A DNA stretch of 64,000 nt from an uncultured SAR86 cluster bacterium (GTDB lineage Bacteria; Pseudomonadota; Gammaproteobacteria; Magnimaribacterales; D2472). Each line of letters begins with the position of its first letter. Within the stretch, counting starts at the first letter, position 1. Below are positions 18,775 through 26,324 of this stretch, in pieces. Location: assembly GCA_902595065.1 (NCBI GenBank), contig CACJOM010000001.1:131463-195462 (forward strand), written 5' to 3'. Both the position numbers and the translations under genes were made by a program. Below the pieces are notes generated by a model, which saw only the letters and a program-made list of their open reading frames with translations, ran no database searches and was not told the DNA's origin.

Positions 18775-19603
18775 CTAAATCTTTTTTTAAAAGAAATCTT
18801 TCTAATCCTTCGTAATTTATTACAGCTCTTAGAAAGTTAGCATTATCTTCTGAGGAAAGTTTTGGGTAATCAGCTAGATTATAATCACCACCATAGAAAA
18901 ATATCTTTGCCCCTAAGTTTTCAAAAAAATCTCTTGTAAAATATAGAGTGTGGCTTCCGGCTGTTTTACCATCACACCCTCCCTCAAAATAATTATTGTC
19001 TGGTGTTTTGATACGGGTATTTGGAACCTCAACTATTATTTTTCCATCTGGATGCAGTAACTGAAAAGCAGGTACAAAAAAATCTAAAGGATCTATTAGG
19101 TGTTCAAGAACATGAGACCCATAGATGACATCAAATAGAATGCTTGGATTAGAATCTTTCAATTCTCCAATATTCTTATATGCATGAAAATTTTGAAGAT
19201 CAAATGAATCAATGCCACCTGGCTCAATATTAAATATATTAATATCAAGAGAGTAAAATAAATATGATACTCCTCCATGCCCTGCCCCATAATTTAAGAA
19301 ATTCTTAAGGTCGGTACGAGGCATGCCAATTACTTGTTTTATAAATTCAGCATGTTTTAAGTCTCTACCAACAACAATATCATTTTTATAATCTGAGTTA
19401 CTAAACCAATATGCCTCCTCATAAAATCTGTCTAAATCTACCTGAGACGGCATTGGATCCATTTTCCAATATCCGTCATCACACCACTTGACAGTTTTAT
19501 TTCCAAGTATCTTTTTTTCAAAAGCGATTAATTCAAAGTATTTTTTAACGCCTTTGATTCCTTTGGTTCTTAAAATATAAAATAATTTTCTAATATTAAT
19601 CAT
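18758..19603 (-). CDS. class I SAM-dependent methyltransferase
   Basis: This 281-residue protein has motif I FLNYGAGHGGVSYLF, followed by the acidic strand end NIEPGG and post-I DVIYGSHVLEHLIDPLDF, the pattern of Methyltransf_23-type enzymes. The N-terminal 60 residues (KWCDDGYWKMDPMPS) resemble the cap region of glycan-associated methyltransferases. Substrate unknown; a sugar hydroxyl or carboxyl in the local polymer is the simplest inference. It converges on the GT7-type gene with a 17-base overlap and is divergent from a GT4 gene across 136 bases. Confidence 0.8.
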   Translation of the reverse strand: MINIRKLFYILRTKGIKGVKKYFELIAFEKKILGNKTVKWCDDGYWKMDPMPSQVDLDRFYEEAYWFSNSDYKNDIVVGRDLKHAEFIKQVIGMPRTDLKNFLNYGAGHGGVSYLFYSLDINIFNIEPGGIDSFDLQNFHAYKNIGELKDSNPSILFDVIYGSHVLEHLIDPLDFFVPAFQLLHPDGKIIVEVPNTRIKTPDNNYFEGGCDGKTAGSHTLYFTRDFFENLGAKIFFYGGDYNLADYPKLSSEDNANFLRAVINYEGLERFLLKKDLVNLRD

Positions 19604-19739
19604 GATTTAAATTGCAGTATAAATGGAAATTTTTGTTAATGCAGAAAAATTTTTAAATACTAGTCTGGTAACTAAAATCGATGCTGATTAATGCTCTGGT
19701 TATAGTAAAATTGATAGGAATGAGTACTAAATTAAATAC

Positions 19740-20852
19740 ATGAAAATATTTTTAATAATGCCTAGGCTTAATTTAGCTGGAGTACCTCTTGCCCAGTTAA
19801 GATTTGCTCGTGCACTAAGAAACAGGGGTCATGATGTTGAGTTTATTATTGGGCAAAAAGATGAGTCATTTATCTACAAAGAAATCCCTGGGGTAGCTTT
19901 GAATATTCTAAATGTGCATACCTCAAAAAGAATGATTCCTGGAATAATTAAGCTAATTAAAAAAAAGAATCCGGACATTATTTTTAGTGCCGAAGATCAT
20001 ATGACTATTTGGGTTTTATTTTCTGTGATTTTAATAAACTCTAAAACCCTAGTTAGCGGCTCATCCAGAGTTGGGTCTATGGACTTAGAAGCATATGGGG
20101 GAAGGCTATTTTCAAAGAATTGGAAATCTTTTTTTTTAAAAATTCTATTTAATTGTGTTGCTTGGAGAGCAAATGCGCTTACATGCGTTGCTAAAGATAT
20201 GGTTGAAGGGTATCACAGAGCTCTAAAAACAACAAAACATACTCATGTTTATAATATTGTTGTTGATGAAGAAAGCATTTTAAGATCTATAGAGCCGGTG
20301 GATCATAAATGGATAAATAGTAAAAATACAAAAATTATTATTGCTGCAGGTCGCCTTGACAAACAAAAAGGATTCCATGATCTAGTTGATGCTATGCATA
20401 TTGTAATTAAGAAAAGGGATGCAAAATTGATCATCCTTGGAGATGGTGTTGAAAAACAAAACTTACAAAACCAAATAGCTGATCTTGATATGGATGATTA
20501 TGTTGATATGGTTGGATATGTAGAGAATCCACTTAAATATTTTTCTAAATGTGATGTTTTCGTGCTGCCATCTTATGCAGAAGGCATGCCAAATGTATTG
20601 GTTGAAGCCATGATGTGCAAATGCTCGCCAGTTGCCACAGATTGTCCGACTGGTCCAAGAGAAGTTCTTAAAGATGAAAAGTATGGGAAGTTAATTCCTA
20701 TAAAGGATCCAGTATCAATGGCATGCGCTATTATTCAGTCTATTGATAGCCCTATTAGTTTTGAGAACTTAGAAAAGGCAATAGAGCCGTTTAAAGAAAA
20801 TGCCGTTATTCAGCGTCACTTTGATTTGCTTGAAATTGAAGAAAAATTTTAA
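19740..20852 (+). CDS. glycosyltransferase family 4 protein
   Basis: This 370-residue GT-B enzyme has the N-terminal glycine-rich donor and acceptor loop in LNLAGVPLAQLRFARAL, the GRLDKQKGFHDLVDAM segment that opens the C-domain, and the EX7E-type region PSYAEGMPNVLVEAMMC. It probably adds one sugar in repeat-unit assembly on the cytoplasmic face. It stands alone on its strand between two oppositely oriented genes and converges on the GT2 gene 13 bases away, so it may have its own promoter in the 136-base gap upstream. Confidence 0.88.
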   Translation: MKIFLIMPRLNLAGVPLAQLRFARALRNRGHDVEFIIGQKDESFIYKEIPGVALNILNVHTSKRMIPGIIKLIKKKNPDIIFSAEDHMTIWVLFSVILINSKTLVSGSSRVGSMDLEAYGGRLFSKNWKSFFLKILFNCVAWRANALTCVAKDMVEGYHRALKTTKHTHVYNIVVDEESILRSIEPVDHKWINSKNTKIIIAAGRLDKQKGFHDLVDAMHIVIKKRDAKLIILGDGVEKQNLQNQIADLDMDDYVDMVGYVENPLKYFSKCDVFVLPSYAEGMPNVLVEAMMCKCSPVATDCPTGPREVLKDEKYGKLIPIKDPVSMACAIIQSIDSPISFENLEKAIEPFKENAVIQRHFDLLEIEEKF

Positions 20853-20865
20853 AAGATAGATTTCT

Positions 20866-21834
20866 TTAATTAAGCCTTAATTTGTTAATAAAATCATAAA
20901 TTCTTGGAAATAAAAAATAGAATAGATCTGGAATAAGAAGCTTTTTATATACTTTTATATTAATGCTGATTGATAAGATATCCTTTCTAATACTGAAATA
21001 ATTTGAATCAACTCTTTTAAGTTCGTATGAAAAAAATGAAATCCCTCTTGCGAGCCTAATTTTGAATATCTTTGAAGCTAGATCTTTTGTATCAATACTC
21101 CAATAAAAATCAATTAGATCGTCTAAATGTTTTATTGAATGATTTGAAGAAACGCTTTCAGGATTTTGTCTATAACCATATAGAGGTTTGTCTATATAAA
21201 ATATTGAATTTGCTGCTTGGAACACTCTTGGTAAAGTCATTGAGTCTTCGGAATATTGGACCTCCAAAGGATATTGAATGTTCTTCCAAAGAGTTTTTTT
21301 ATAAATTCTAATTGGGCTATACCATAATGTTCTTGCATGTATATCTGTAATAATATTGGGTATATTATATTTACCCTTAAAAAGATGAATTCGCTTGAAA
21401 GCTGCTTCACTAATCTTTTGATCATCAAAAAACTGTTTAAATCCAAACTCAATTATATCAGGTTCATGATCCTTAATAATTGGTAAAACTAATGCATCAA
21501 AACCATCTAGAATAACATCATCTGAATCAAGGAAACCAATGTAAACACCGCTTGCTTTTTTTATACCAAGATTTCTTGCGGCACTAACTCCTTTGTTCGA
21601 CTGATTGAAAAACTGAACATTAATGGAGCTCTTATGCATAGAGATAAAACTCTCAATATAATCTTTTGTTTTATCATAGCTTCCATCATTAATTACTATT
21701 ATTTCGGTTGAAATAAGCTTTATCTGGAGCAAGCTATTTAATGCATTTAGAATATATTTTTCAGAATTGAAGCATGGAACAATAACTGATAGCAGTGGTT
21801 TTGTAAGATTATTCTCTTGGTAGCCATGGTTCAT
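20866..21834 (-). CDS. glycosyltransferase family 2 protein
   Basis: This 322-residue GT-A enzyme has the N-terminal LLSVIVPCFNSEKYI, VINDGSYDKT and the metal-binding GFLDSDDV, all diagnostic of GT2. Around residues 185-200 VQYSEDSMTLPRVF carries the acidic catalytic-base region. It is the last gene of a minus-strand run with the deacetylase and a methyltransferase (gaps of 4-6 bases). Transferred sugar unknown. Confidence 0.9.
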   Translation of the reverse strand: MNHGYQENNLTKPLLSVIVPCFNSEKYILNALNSLLQIKLISTEIIVINDGSYDKTKDYIESFISMHKSSINVQFFNQSNKGVSAARNLGIKKASGVYIGFLDSDDVILDGFDALVLPIIKDHEPDIIEFGFKQFFDDQKISEAAFKRIHLFKGKYNIPNIITDIHARTLWYSPIRIYKKTLWKNIQYPLEVQYSEDSMTLPRVFQAANSIFYIDKPLYGYRQNPESVSSNHSIKHLDDLIDFYWSIDTKDLASKIFKIRLARGISFFSYELKRVDSNYFSIRKDILSISINIKVYKKLLIPDLFYFLFPRIYDFINKLRLN

Positions 21835-21840
21835 TTATTC

Positions 21841-22668
21841 TTAGGGTAATAATTGATGATTAATTAAATTAGATATCCCACTAAATCTTGCTAAATTAAT
21901 TTCAGGAGAACAGTTTTGAGTAACGAAGTACCTTGGTAGTTCATATAAATTTTTTTTTAAATCAAATTTCTTACATATAGCTGTTGATGCTGTTTTATAA
22001 CCAGAATCTATAATGCATTTTATTGTTTCAATGTTATAAGTTCCTTTGCCGCCATAGGGATATGCAAAATGATTAATTGCATGCCCAAGATTATCTTCGA
22101 TGATCTTTTTTGAATTTTTGATTTCATCAACCAATTGATCTTTAGAAAGAGATGATAAGATTTTATGAGATGAAGAATGGCCACCAATTTCAATTAACTC
22201 CTCATTATCAAGCGCTATAACTTCATCCCAGGATAGAAAATCATCAATATTTGATGATGACATATTTATGGGCTTACTTATGCCCCTGCTAATCATCTGA
22301 TCAGCAACATATATTGTTGCAGGAGCAGAATATTTTTTTAATATTGGTAAAGCATATTTTAAATTGTCTTTATATCCATCATCAAAAGTAATATGGCAAT
22401 TAGGGAATAGATTATCTGAAATTGAAATACCTTCATTCAAGGATTTGAATTTATAATTATTAGAGGCAAATTCAAGAAATGATTCAAAGTACTCTATGGT
22501 AACCGAAAAAGCTTTTTCATCATTTGACAAAGAATTGTATTCACTTGCAGGTAAAACTCTGTGAAAACAGAATATATCAAAGCTATTTCTTGCATTGTTC
22601 ATAAGTTTCCAAGCAATATTTTTAGAAAATAATTTATAAACTAGCTTTTTAAGAATTAATTTAACCAA
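21841..22668 (-). CDS. polysaccharide deacetylase (NodB/CE4 domain) protein
   Basis: This 275-residue protein has the CE4 motif order: CHITFDDGYKDN (metal-binding and catalytic Asp), IGGHSSSHKILSSL (zinc-binding HxxxxH), and FAYPYGG. CE4 enzymes remove N-acetyl groups from GlcNAc-containing polymers. No signal peptide or clear membrane anchor was seen, so it may act on a lipid-linked precursor in the cytoplasm; this is inference. It overlaps neither neighbour but lies 4 bases after the methyltransferase gene and 6 bases before the GT2 gene, so it sits in one operon. Confidence 0.87.
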   Translation of the reverse strand: MVKLILKKLVYKLFSKNIAWKLMNNARNSFDIFCFHRVLPASEYNSLSNDEKAFSVTIEYFESFLEFASNNYKFKSLNEGISISDNLFPNCHITFDDGYKDNLKYALPILKKYSAPATIYVADQMISRGISKPINMSSSNIDDFLSWDEVIALDNEELIEIGGHSSSHKILSSLSKDQLVDEIKNSKKIIEDNLGHAINHFAYPYGGKGTYNIETIKCIIDSGYKTASTAICKKFDLKKNLYELPRYFVTQNCSPEINLARFSGISNLINHQLLP

Positions 22669-22672
22669 TTGT

Positions 22673-23500
22673 TTATGCCTTAAATGATATACAAACCCAA
22701 TACGGCAAACCCTCTGAAAATGATATATTTTTAAAACCTGCCTCTGTAAGCATTAAAGAGATATCCTCTTTACTAAACCTTTTTTCGAGACGAGTGCCAA
22801 ACCTGTCTAAGGCATCTGTTTGCATAAAGTAGAACGCTTTATTTCTATAATCTACAAGAGGAAAGTTAGATACATCTAAATTCATTTTTTCTGCTAAAAG
22901 AGCAATCCTCGCTAGAGGATAATAAACAAAAATTGCTATGAGGGATGTAATAATATATTTAAACTTATGTGGAAGAATAGATAAAAATTTACGCAATAGG
23001 TTGGATATTTTCCACAACAACCTAAACAAAAATGGCCTATTTTCAAGGTTGTAGTATAAGTAGAGTAAGAATGGAGCATCCTTTTTCAATAGTTTTGAAC
23101 AGTCTTTTATCCCCTCTAATGTATCTGGAATATGATGCAAAACACCTAAACTATAGCCAAAGTCTTGGGAAGATTCTTTTAAGATATTATCACTAACAGA
23201 TCCCTCAAAAAAATTAATGTTTTTAAACTCATTTAAATTATTTTTAGCTACAGTTAAAGCCTTTGAACTAGGATCAATACAGTTTAATATCCCGACTCTT
23301 GGAGCGACGAATCTTGCCCATCTCCCACTACCACAGCCCATATCAAATCCCTCAGAATTATCAGGCAAAGTATTGAATGGAAATATATCAAAATATTGAT
23401 TCCAAGCTTTGCGTAATTCTAATTCGGACAAGGTTGATTGATTGAATTGTTTCCATTCCTCTCCAAAACCATCTACCGTTAACTTATCAATGTTTTTCAT
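22673..23500 (-). CDS. class I SAM-dependent methyltransferase
   Basis: This 275-residue protein has motif I GFDMGCGSGRWARFV, CIDPSSKAL at the acidic strand end, and YSLGVLHHIPDTLEGI after it, as in UbiE/Methyltransf_11-type enzymes. The region from about 150 to 215 is hydrophobic and basic and may contact membrane or lipid-linked substrate. It is the first gene of the minus-strand run with the deacetylase and GT2 genes. Upstream lies the outer boundary of the guaA-linked mobile region, so this gene marks the end of the glycan block. Confidence 0.82.
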   Translation of the reverse strand: MKNIDKLTVDGFGEEWKQFNQSTLSELELRKAWNQYFDIFPFNTLPDNSEGFDMGCGSGRWARFVAPRVGILNCIDPSSKALTVAKNNLNEFKNINFFEGSVSDNILKESSQDFGYSLGVLHHIPDTLEGIKDCSKLLKKDAPFLLYLYYNLENRPFLFRLLWKISNLLRKFLSILPHKFKYIITSLIAIFVYYPLARIALLAEKMNLDVSNFPLVDYRNKAFYFMQTDALDRFGTRLEKRFSKEDISLMLTEAGFKNISFSEGLPYWVCISFKA

Positions 23501-23575
23501 AGTTTTATTTTAACCTGAATTAGGTATAGATTTATCACATTTTAATTTGTATAACTATGCAATGTAGTGAACCTC

Positions 23576-23611
23576 ATTCCCACTCAGCAAAATGATGGCC
23601 TGAAACCCTTG
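23576..23611 (-). other. attachment-site-like copy of the guaA 3' end, outer junction
   Basis: ATTCCCACTCA at 23576-23586 repeats the core found at 26217-26227 and, with one change, at the true guaA end. The complement reads GAGTGGGAAT, the last codons of guaA. CTGAAACCCTTG at 23600-23611 repeats exactly at 26242-26253. Only this inner arm is shared; the left flank is unlike the other two sites. That is expected for the junction between chromosome on the left and an inserted element on the right. Confidence 0.6.
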
Positions 23612-23630
23612 ATACAAAGGCATCTGAAAA

Positions 23631-23651
23631 AAGTTTGTATTAACTTTGTAT
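23631..23651 (+). repeat. arm-type direct repeat next to outer att-like site
   Basis: AAGTTTGTATTAA at 23631-23643 is followed by CTTTGTAT. The same 13 bases occur at 28724-28736 near the guaA junction, again followed by a TTTGTAT copy. Both lie about 45-60 bases inside the putative element from the core, the position expected for integrase arm sites. Confidence 0.5.
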
Positions 23652-23719
23652 AAGATAAGTCTCATTTTCTACACATTGTTGTATGAATGTGCCTTGTTCT
23701 AATAAGTAGAAATAAATTT

Positions 23720-24139
23720 TTAAGTCTTTCTATCTTCTATTAATTTAATGACACCTTCAATATCGCCAGTCTTTAAAAGTTTTTTTTCCTGGTCCGTAAG
23801 AGAATTGTTTTTGATCCATTCTCCAAAAGGAGTACCATCAATATATTCTATATTTGATTGGAGTCTTTCTTGATAAGAATTACCTTTAGCAAAGAAATCC
23901 AGAGCCTTAAGATTTTTTCCCTCACTATCAGAAAATTGACCCTTAAAAATTTTGAACAAATCATATGGCCACATCAAAAAGCCAATTAAAAAAAATGAAG
24001 CTAAGATGTGTAAAAAACCATCTTTTTTCCTACCTACATAAAATTTATGCAAACCAAGTGGGCCAAAAAATAATGCAGTTAAAGCGCAGGTAAAAGTGCC
24101 CTTTTGACTGCAATCATTGTTATCTTTGATTAAATCCAT
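23720..24139 (-). CDS. TM2 domain-containing membrane protein
   Basis: This 139-residue protein has a TM2 domain at about 17-70: two hydrophobic segments joined by the family turn GPLGLHKFYVGRKKDG. The remaining C-terminal 70 residues are soluble and charged, with EWIKNNSLTDQEKKLLKTGD resembling a short helical hairpin. TM2 proteins have no single established biochemical role. It is the last gene of the four-gene run in putative mini-island A, 3 bases after the 182-residue gene. Cargo or a membrane effector are both possible. Confidence 0.7.
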   Translation of the reverse strand: MDLIKDNNDCSQKGTFTCALTALFFGPLGLHKFYVGRKKDGFLHILASFFLIGFLMWPYDLFKIFKGQFSDSEGKNLKALDFFAKGNSYQERLQSNIEYIDGTPFGEWIKNNSLTDQEKKLLKTGDIEGVIKLIEDRKT

Positions 24140-24142
24140 AAA

Positions 24143-24691
24143 TTACCTCGCTATTGCACCAGCAACCTTTATTCTCTCTTCTGGAATTTCAAGATTAGAC
24201 TGTATATATCGTTCAAAAATATGGCCATGAGCTAGCGTCCAGCCTTTTGGCATATTTTTTGTAAAACCATTAATCCTTAACATGTCATTTTCTTCATATG
24301 TTAAAACAGTAACATAGTTTGTCTTTAATAGTATATTGCGCATTGTCTTTTGATCATGTCTATTTTCATACAACATATTAGCAATAATGTTTGATGGAAC
24401 TGGGTGCTCATATGTAAAGCCGCTGTGTTTTCCCTTATCTCCTCTTTTTAAAATTCCATCTTTTAAAAAATCATTTTTTATTAAATGTTGTTTACTTTTC
24501 TTGGTAACAAAATATGTTTCATTAGCTAGACTAAACTTTGCTACATAATTTAAAAGACCATATCTAATGGTTGCGTGTTTTATTTTAAGTGTATCCCCCC
24601 AGGGGCCTTCTTTGTCAAAATGTTTATGAAGATTTTCAATTGATAGGATGGATGCTACTACATCGAATACTGCTTCTTGCAATTCATTCAT
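24143..24691 (-). CDS. hypothetical protein, 182 residues, mini-island A
   Basis: I do not recognise this family. The protein is soluble in appearance with no signal peptide or membrane segment. It is rich in His, Lys and Asn, with segments KHSGFTYEHPVPSNII, NYVTVLTYEENDML and GWTLAHGHIFERYI. The mix of conserved-looking His, Glu and Tyr could suit a nuclease-like or binding protein, but no catalytic motif is clear and I assign no function. It is the only likely cytoplasmic protein of the four-gene run, so it may be the sensor or effector if these genes form a system. It lies 3 bases upstream of the TM2 gene. Confidence 0.65.
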   Translation of the reverse strand: MNELQEAVFDVVASILSIENLHKHFDKEGPWGDTLKIKHATIRYGLLNYVAKFSLANETYFVTKKSKQHLIKNDFLKDGILKRGDKGKHSGFTYEHPVPSNIIANMLYENRHDQKTMRNILLKTNYVTVLTYEENDMLRINGFTKNMPKGWTLAHGHIFERYIQSNLEIPEERIKVAGAIAR

Positions 24692-24762
24692 GATTTATTT
24701 TTCAATTTTGAACACACTGAACTATGAATTCATAAAAATGATGAAAGTTATATTAGCCAATT

Positions 24763-25011
24763 TTACGACAGCAAATCAGCTATAAACATAATAATTACGT
24801 ATCCAACGAGGAACCAGAAGCTTATGGAATAGATAATCGTCATGATAGGGCTTCTAGCATGTCTAGAAGACATTCTTACCTTTCTATAAGTTGATCCTGG
24901 GAACATGTATTGTATCCAAAGGATTGCTCTGCCCGGGAATAAAAAAACCTCTTTTAAGGTACTTTCTTCTGGCGTACCGTCCATTCTGTCTCTTTTAAAT
25001 TTCTCAGACAT
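24763..25011 (-). CDS. small single-pass membrane protein, mini-island A
   Basis: This 82-residue protein has a basic N-terminal half (MSEKFKRDRMDGTPEEST, then KVRMSSRHARSP) and one long hydrophobic stretch at the C-terminus (MTIIYSISFWFLVGYVIIMF). A weaker hydrophobic patch lies around residues 25-38. Family unknown. It follows the 343-residue gene by 9 bases, so the two are probably translated from one message and may form a membrane complex. A 71-base gap follows before the 182-residue gene. Confidence 0.6.
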   Translation of the reverse strand: MSEKFKRDRMDGTPEESTLKEVFLFPGRAILWIQYMFPGSTYRKVRMSSRHARSPIMTIIYSISFWFLVGYVIIMFIADLLS

Positions 25012-25020
25012 TCTAAATTT

Positions 25021-26052
25021 TTAGAAAAAATTATTAAAAGCGTAATTCAAAAGCGAGCCCAAAGGATAGATTAGAACAAATAAACCACCAACAAAAATTG
25101 CAGCTAAATAAAAAATGAATAACGATATTATGTTGTTAAAAATTCCTCCAGGTAGAAATAAAATTATGTAAACAAAAAAAGGTAAATAACATAGGGAGCC
25201 TATCCTTAAAGTCATATCTCTTATTGGATCTAATTTAGAAAGAGGTCCCTGAACACTTGCGACAGCCTGATCAGGTGTTTTGTTATCTTTGTAGCCTGTT
25301 TTAAATCTTTTATCCTTTCGACTTCCAAATGCCAGGAGAGCACGAATGCTTATCTGAAGCAAAAATACTGCACCAAATATGGCCAAACCAAATATAGCCA
25401 TATTAAGAAGGAATAACATATTAAATTTTTCAGCCATATAAAAGGAATTATTAGCAGCATATATCCATCTATCAAAAAAAGGAGATTCGCTCATAACCTT
25501 TCCTAATCTAATACTATCATCACGATTATTGAGTGGATCCCATGAAGATTTTGCAAACAAAATACGCTCATTGAACATGGCGCCATTGGTATTTTGGAAA
25601 CAATTCCTACTTCCAGAACACCATCCGGTATATTCAAAACTTTTTGTTAATATCTCTAATTCGTGTATTTGATTTTCGCAATCACCCTTGCAGTCAACTT
25701 CTATACGAGAACACATTTGCTCAGCTTCAAGATACTCTTCACGAGACATATCACTATTTGTCCAAATTTCTTTGCAATTTGCCCTTCTTGCTTCAATTGT
25801 TCTAAGATCTTTAAATTCTTCTGATAAGTTATCTCCATTACTTTTTGGAATTGTAAATGTACGACATTTGTTAGTAGTTTTGCTCTCGCTTGTACACTTT
25901 ACCGTTGGTATAAAAAAATTAGATTCTTTTGCATCATATAAAGTTTGAATATCATGCTTGTACCCTCCAAACCCTCCTTCATTGCGAATGAAGTCCTGGG
26001 AAAATATCCCCAGTAAAAACAATACAAAGGAAGTAGATATAAATTTTTTCAT
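25021..26052 (-). CDS. Cys-rich ectodomain protein with C-terminal membrane segments, mini-island A
   Basis: This 343-residue protein begins with a signal-like segment (MKKFISTSFVLFLLGIFS). A hydrophilic, presumably periplasmic region of about 190 residues follows with eight cysteines (for example EQMCSRIEVDCKGDC and WCSGSRNCFQ), suggesting disulfides. Then come a hydrophobic segment at about 205-235, a basic cytoplasmic-looking loop (GSRKDKRFKTGYKDNK), and two or three more membrane helices to the C-terminus. I do not recognise the family. It is the first gene of the four-gene minus-strand run. Receptor, channel or surface-exclusion roles are possible but unsupported. Confidence 0.65.
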   Translation of the reverse strand: MKKFISTSFVLFLLGIFSQDFIRNEGGFGGYKHDIQTLYDAKESNFFIPTVKCTSESKTTNKCRTFTIPKSNGDNLSEEFKDLRTIEARRANCKEIWTNSDMSREEYLEAEQMCSRIEVDCKGDCENQIHELEILTKSFEYTGWCSGSRNCFQNTNGAMFNERILFAKSSWDPLNNRDDSIRLGKVMSESPFFDRWIYAANNSFYMAEKFNMLFLLNMAIFGLAIFGAVFLLQISIRALLAFGSRKDKRFKTGYKDNKTPDQAVASVQGPLSKLDPIRDMTLRIGSLCYLPFFVYIILFLPGGIFNNIISLFIFYLAAIFVGGLFVLIYPLGSLLNYAFNNFF

Positions 26053-26196
26053 TGCATCAAATAAATATAATAATATTGATTAATAATATACATTAATTTT
26101 TATAAAGTTTTTTTTAAATAAATGTGAGTCAGTCTTTAGACCCAGTGAGAAGTTGGTTTCATTGAATTTACAGTTCTAAGGAATCCCTATTTTGTT

Positions 26197-26253
26197 GGTT
26201 TTCAGAGTATATATTTATTCCCACTCAATGAGTAATACCCTCTGAAACCCTTG
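26197..26253 (-). other. attachment-site-like copy of the guaA 3' end, middle, with both arms
   Basis: The core ATTCCCACTCAAT (26217-26229) encodes IEWE-stop on the minus strand, the same C-terminus as GuaA. On the left GGTTTTCAGA (26197-26206) matches 28767-28776 with identical spacing to the core (20 bases). On the right CTGAAACCCTTG (26242-26253) matches 23600-23611. TTTCAGAG (26200-26207) and CTCTGAAA (26240-26247) form an inverted repeat centred on the core. Having both arms, this site looks like an attP or a junction between two tandem elements. Confidence 0.62.
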
Positions 26254-26260
26254 TAAATTT

Positions 26261-26305
26261 TGGGCTCGGGGGGACTCGAACCTCCGACCAACAGATTCTA
26301 AGAAC
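26261..26305 (-). pseudogene. tRNA 3'-half remnant
   Basis: On the minus strand TCTGTTGGTCGGAGG is followed by TTCGAGT and CCCCCGAGCCC plus A. This reads as variable region, T-arm with the TTCGAGT loop, acceptor 3' strand and discriminator base. The T-stem has one mismatch (GGAGG against CCCCC). No GGGCTCG acceptor 5' strand or D-arm is found 70-90 bases upstream, and no CCA follows. So only the 3' part of a tRNA is present, as left by integration or recombination into a tRNA gene. Confidence 0.6.
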
Positions 26306-26324
26306 ATAGATTTCTTAAAAATAG

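Larger units (their letters stand above)
23576..26227. mobile_element. putative mini-island A, integrase-less, between att-like sites
   Basis: This is a segment of about 2.65 kb between the outer and middle guaA-tail repeats. It carries four minus-strand genes, all of unknown or generic function and mostly membrane-associated (25021, 24763, 24143, 23720). No recombinase, transposase or replication gene is present. Direct repeats of AAGTTTGTAT type lie just inside the outer junction. I infer a cis-mobilisable element that depends on a recombinase supplied in trans, or a decayed island. The boundary calls rest on short repeats read by eye. Confidence 0.5.

Noticed and set aside
23501..23719. 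Small protein gene in the gap between the glycan block and the TM2 gene
   Set aside because: No frame with a start, ribosome site and sensible composition was found; the gap is explained by att-like and arm-type repeats.
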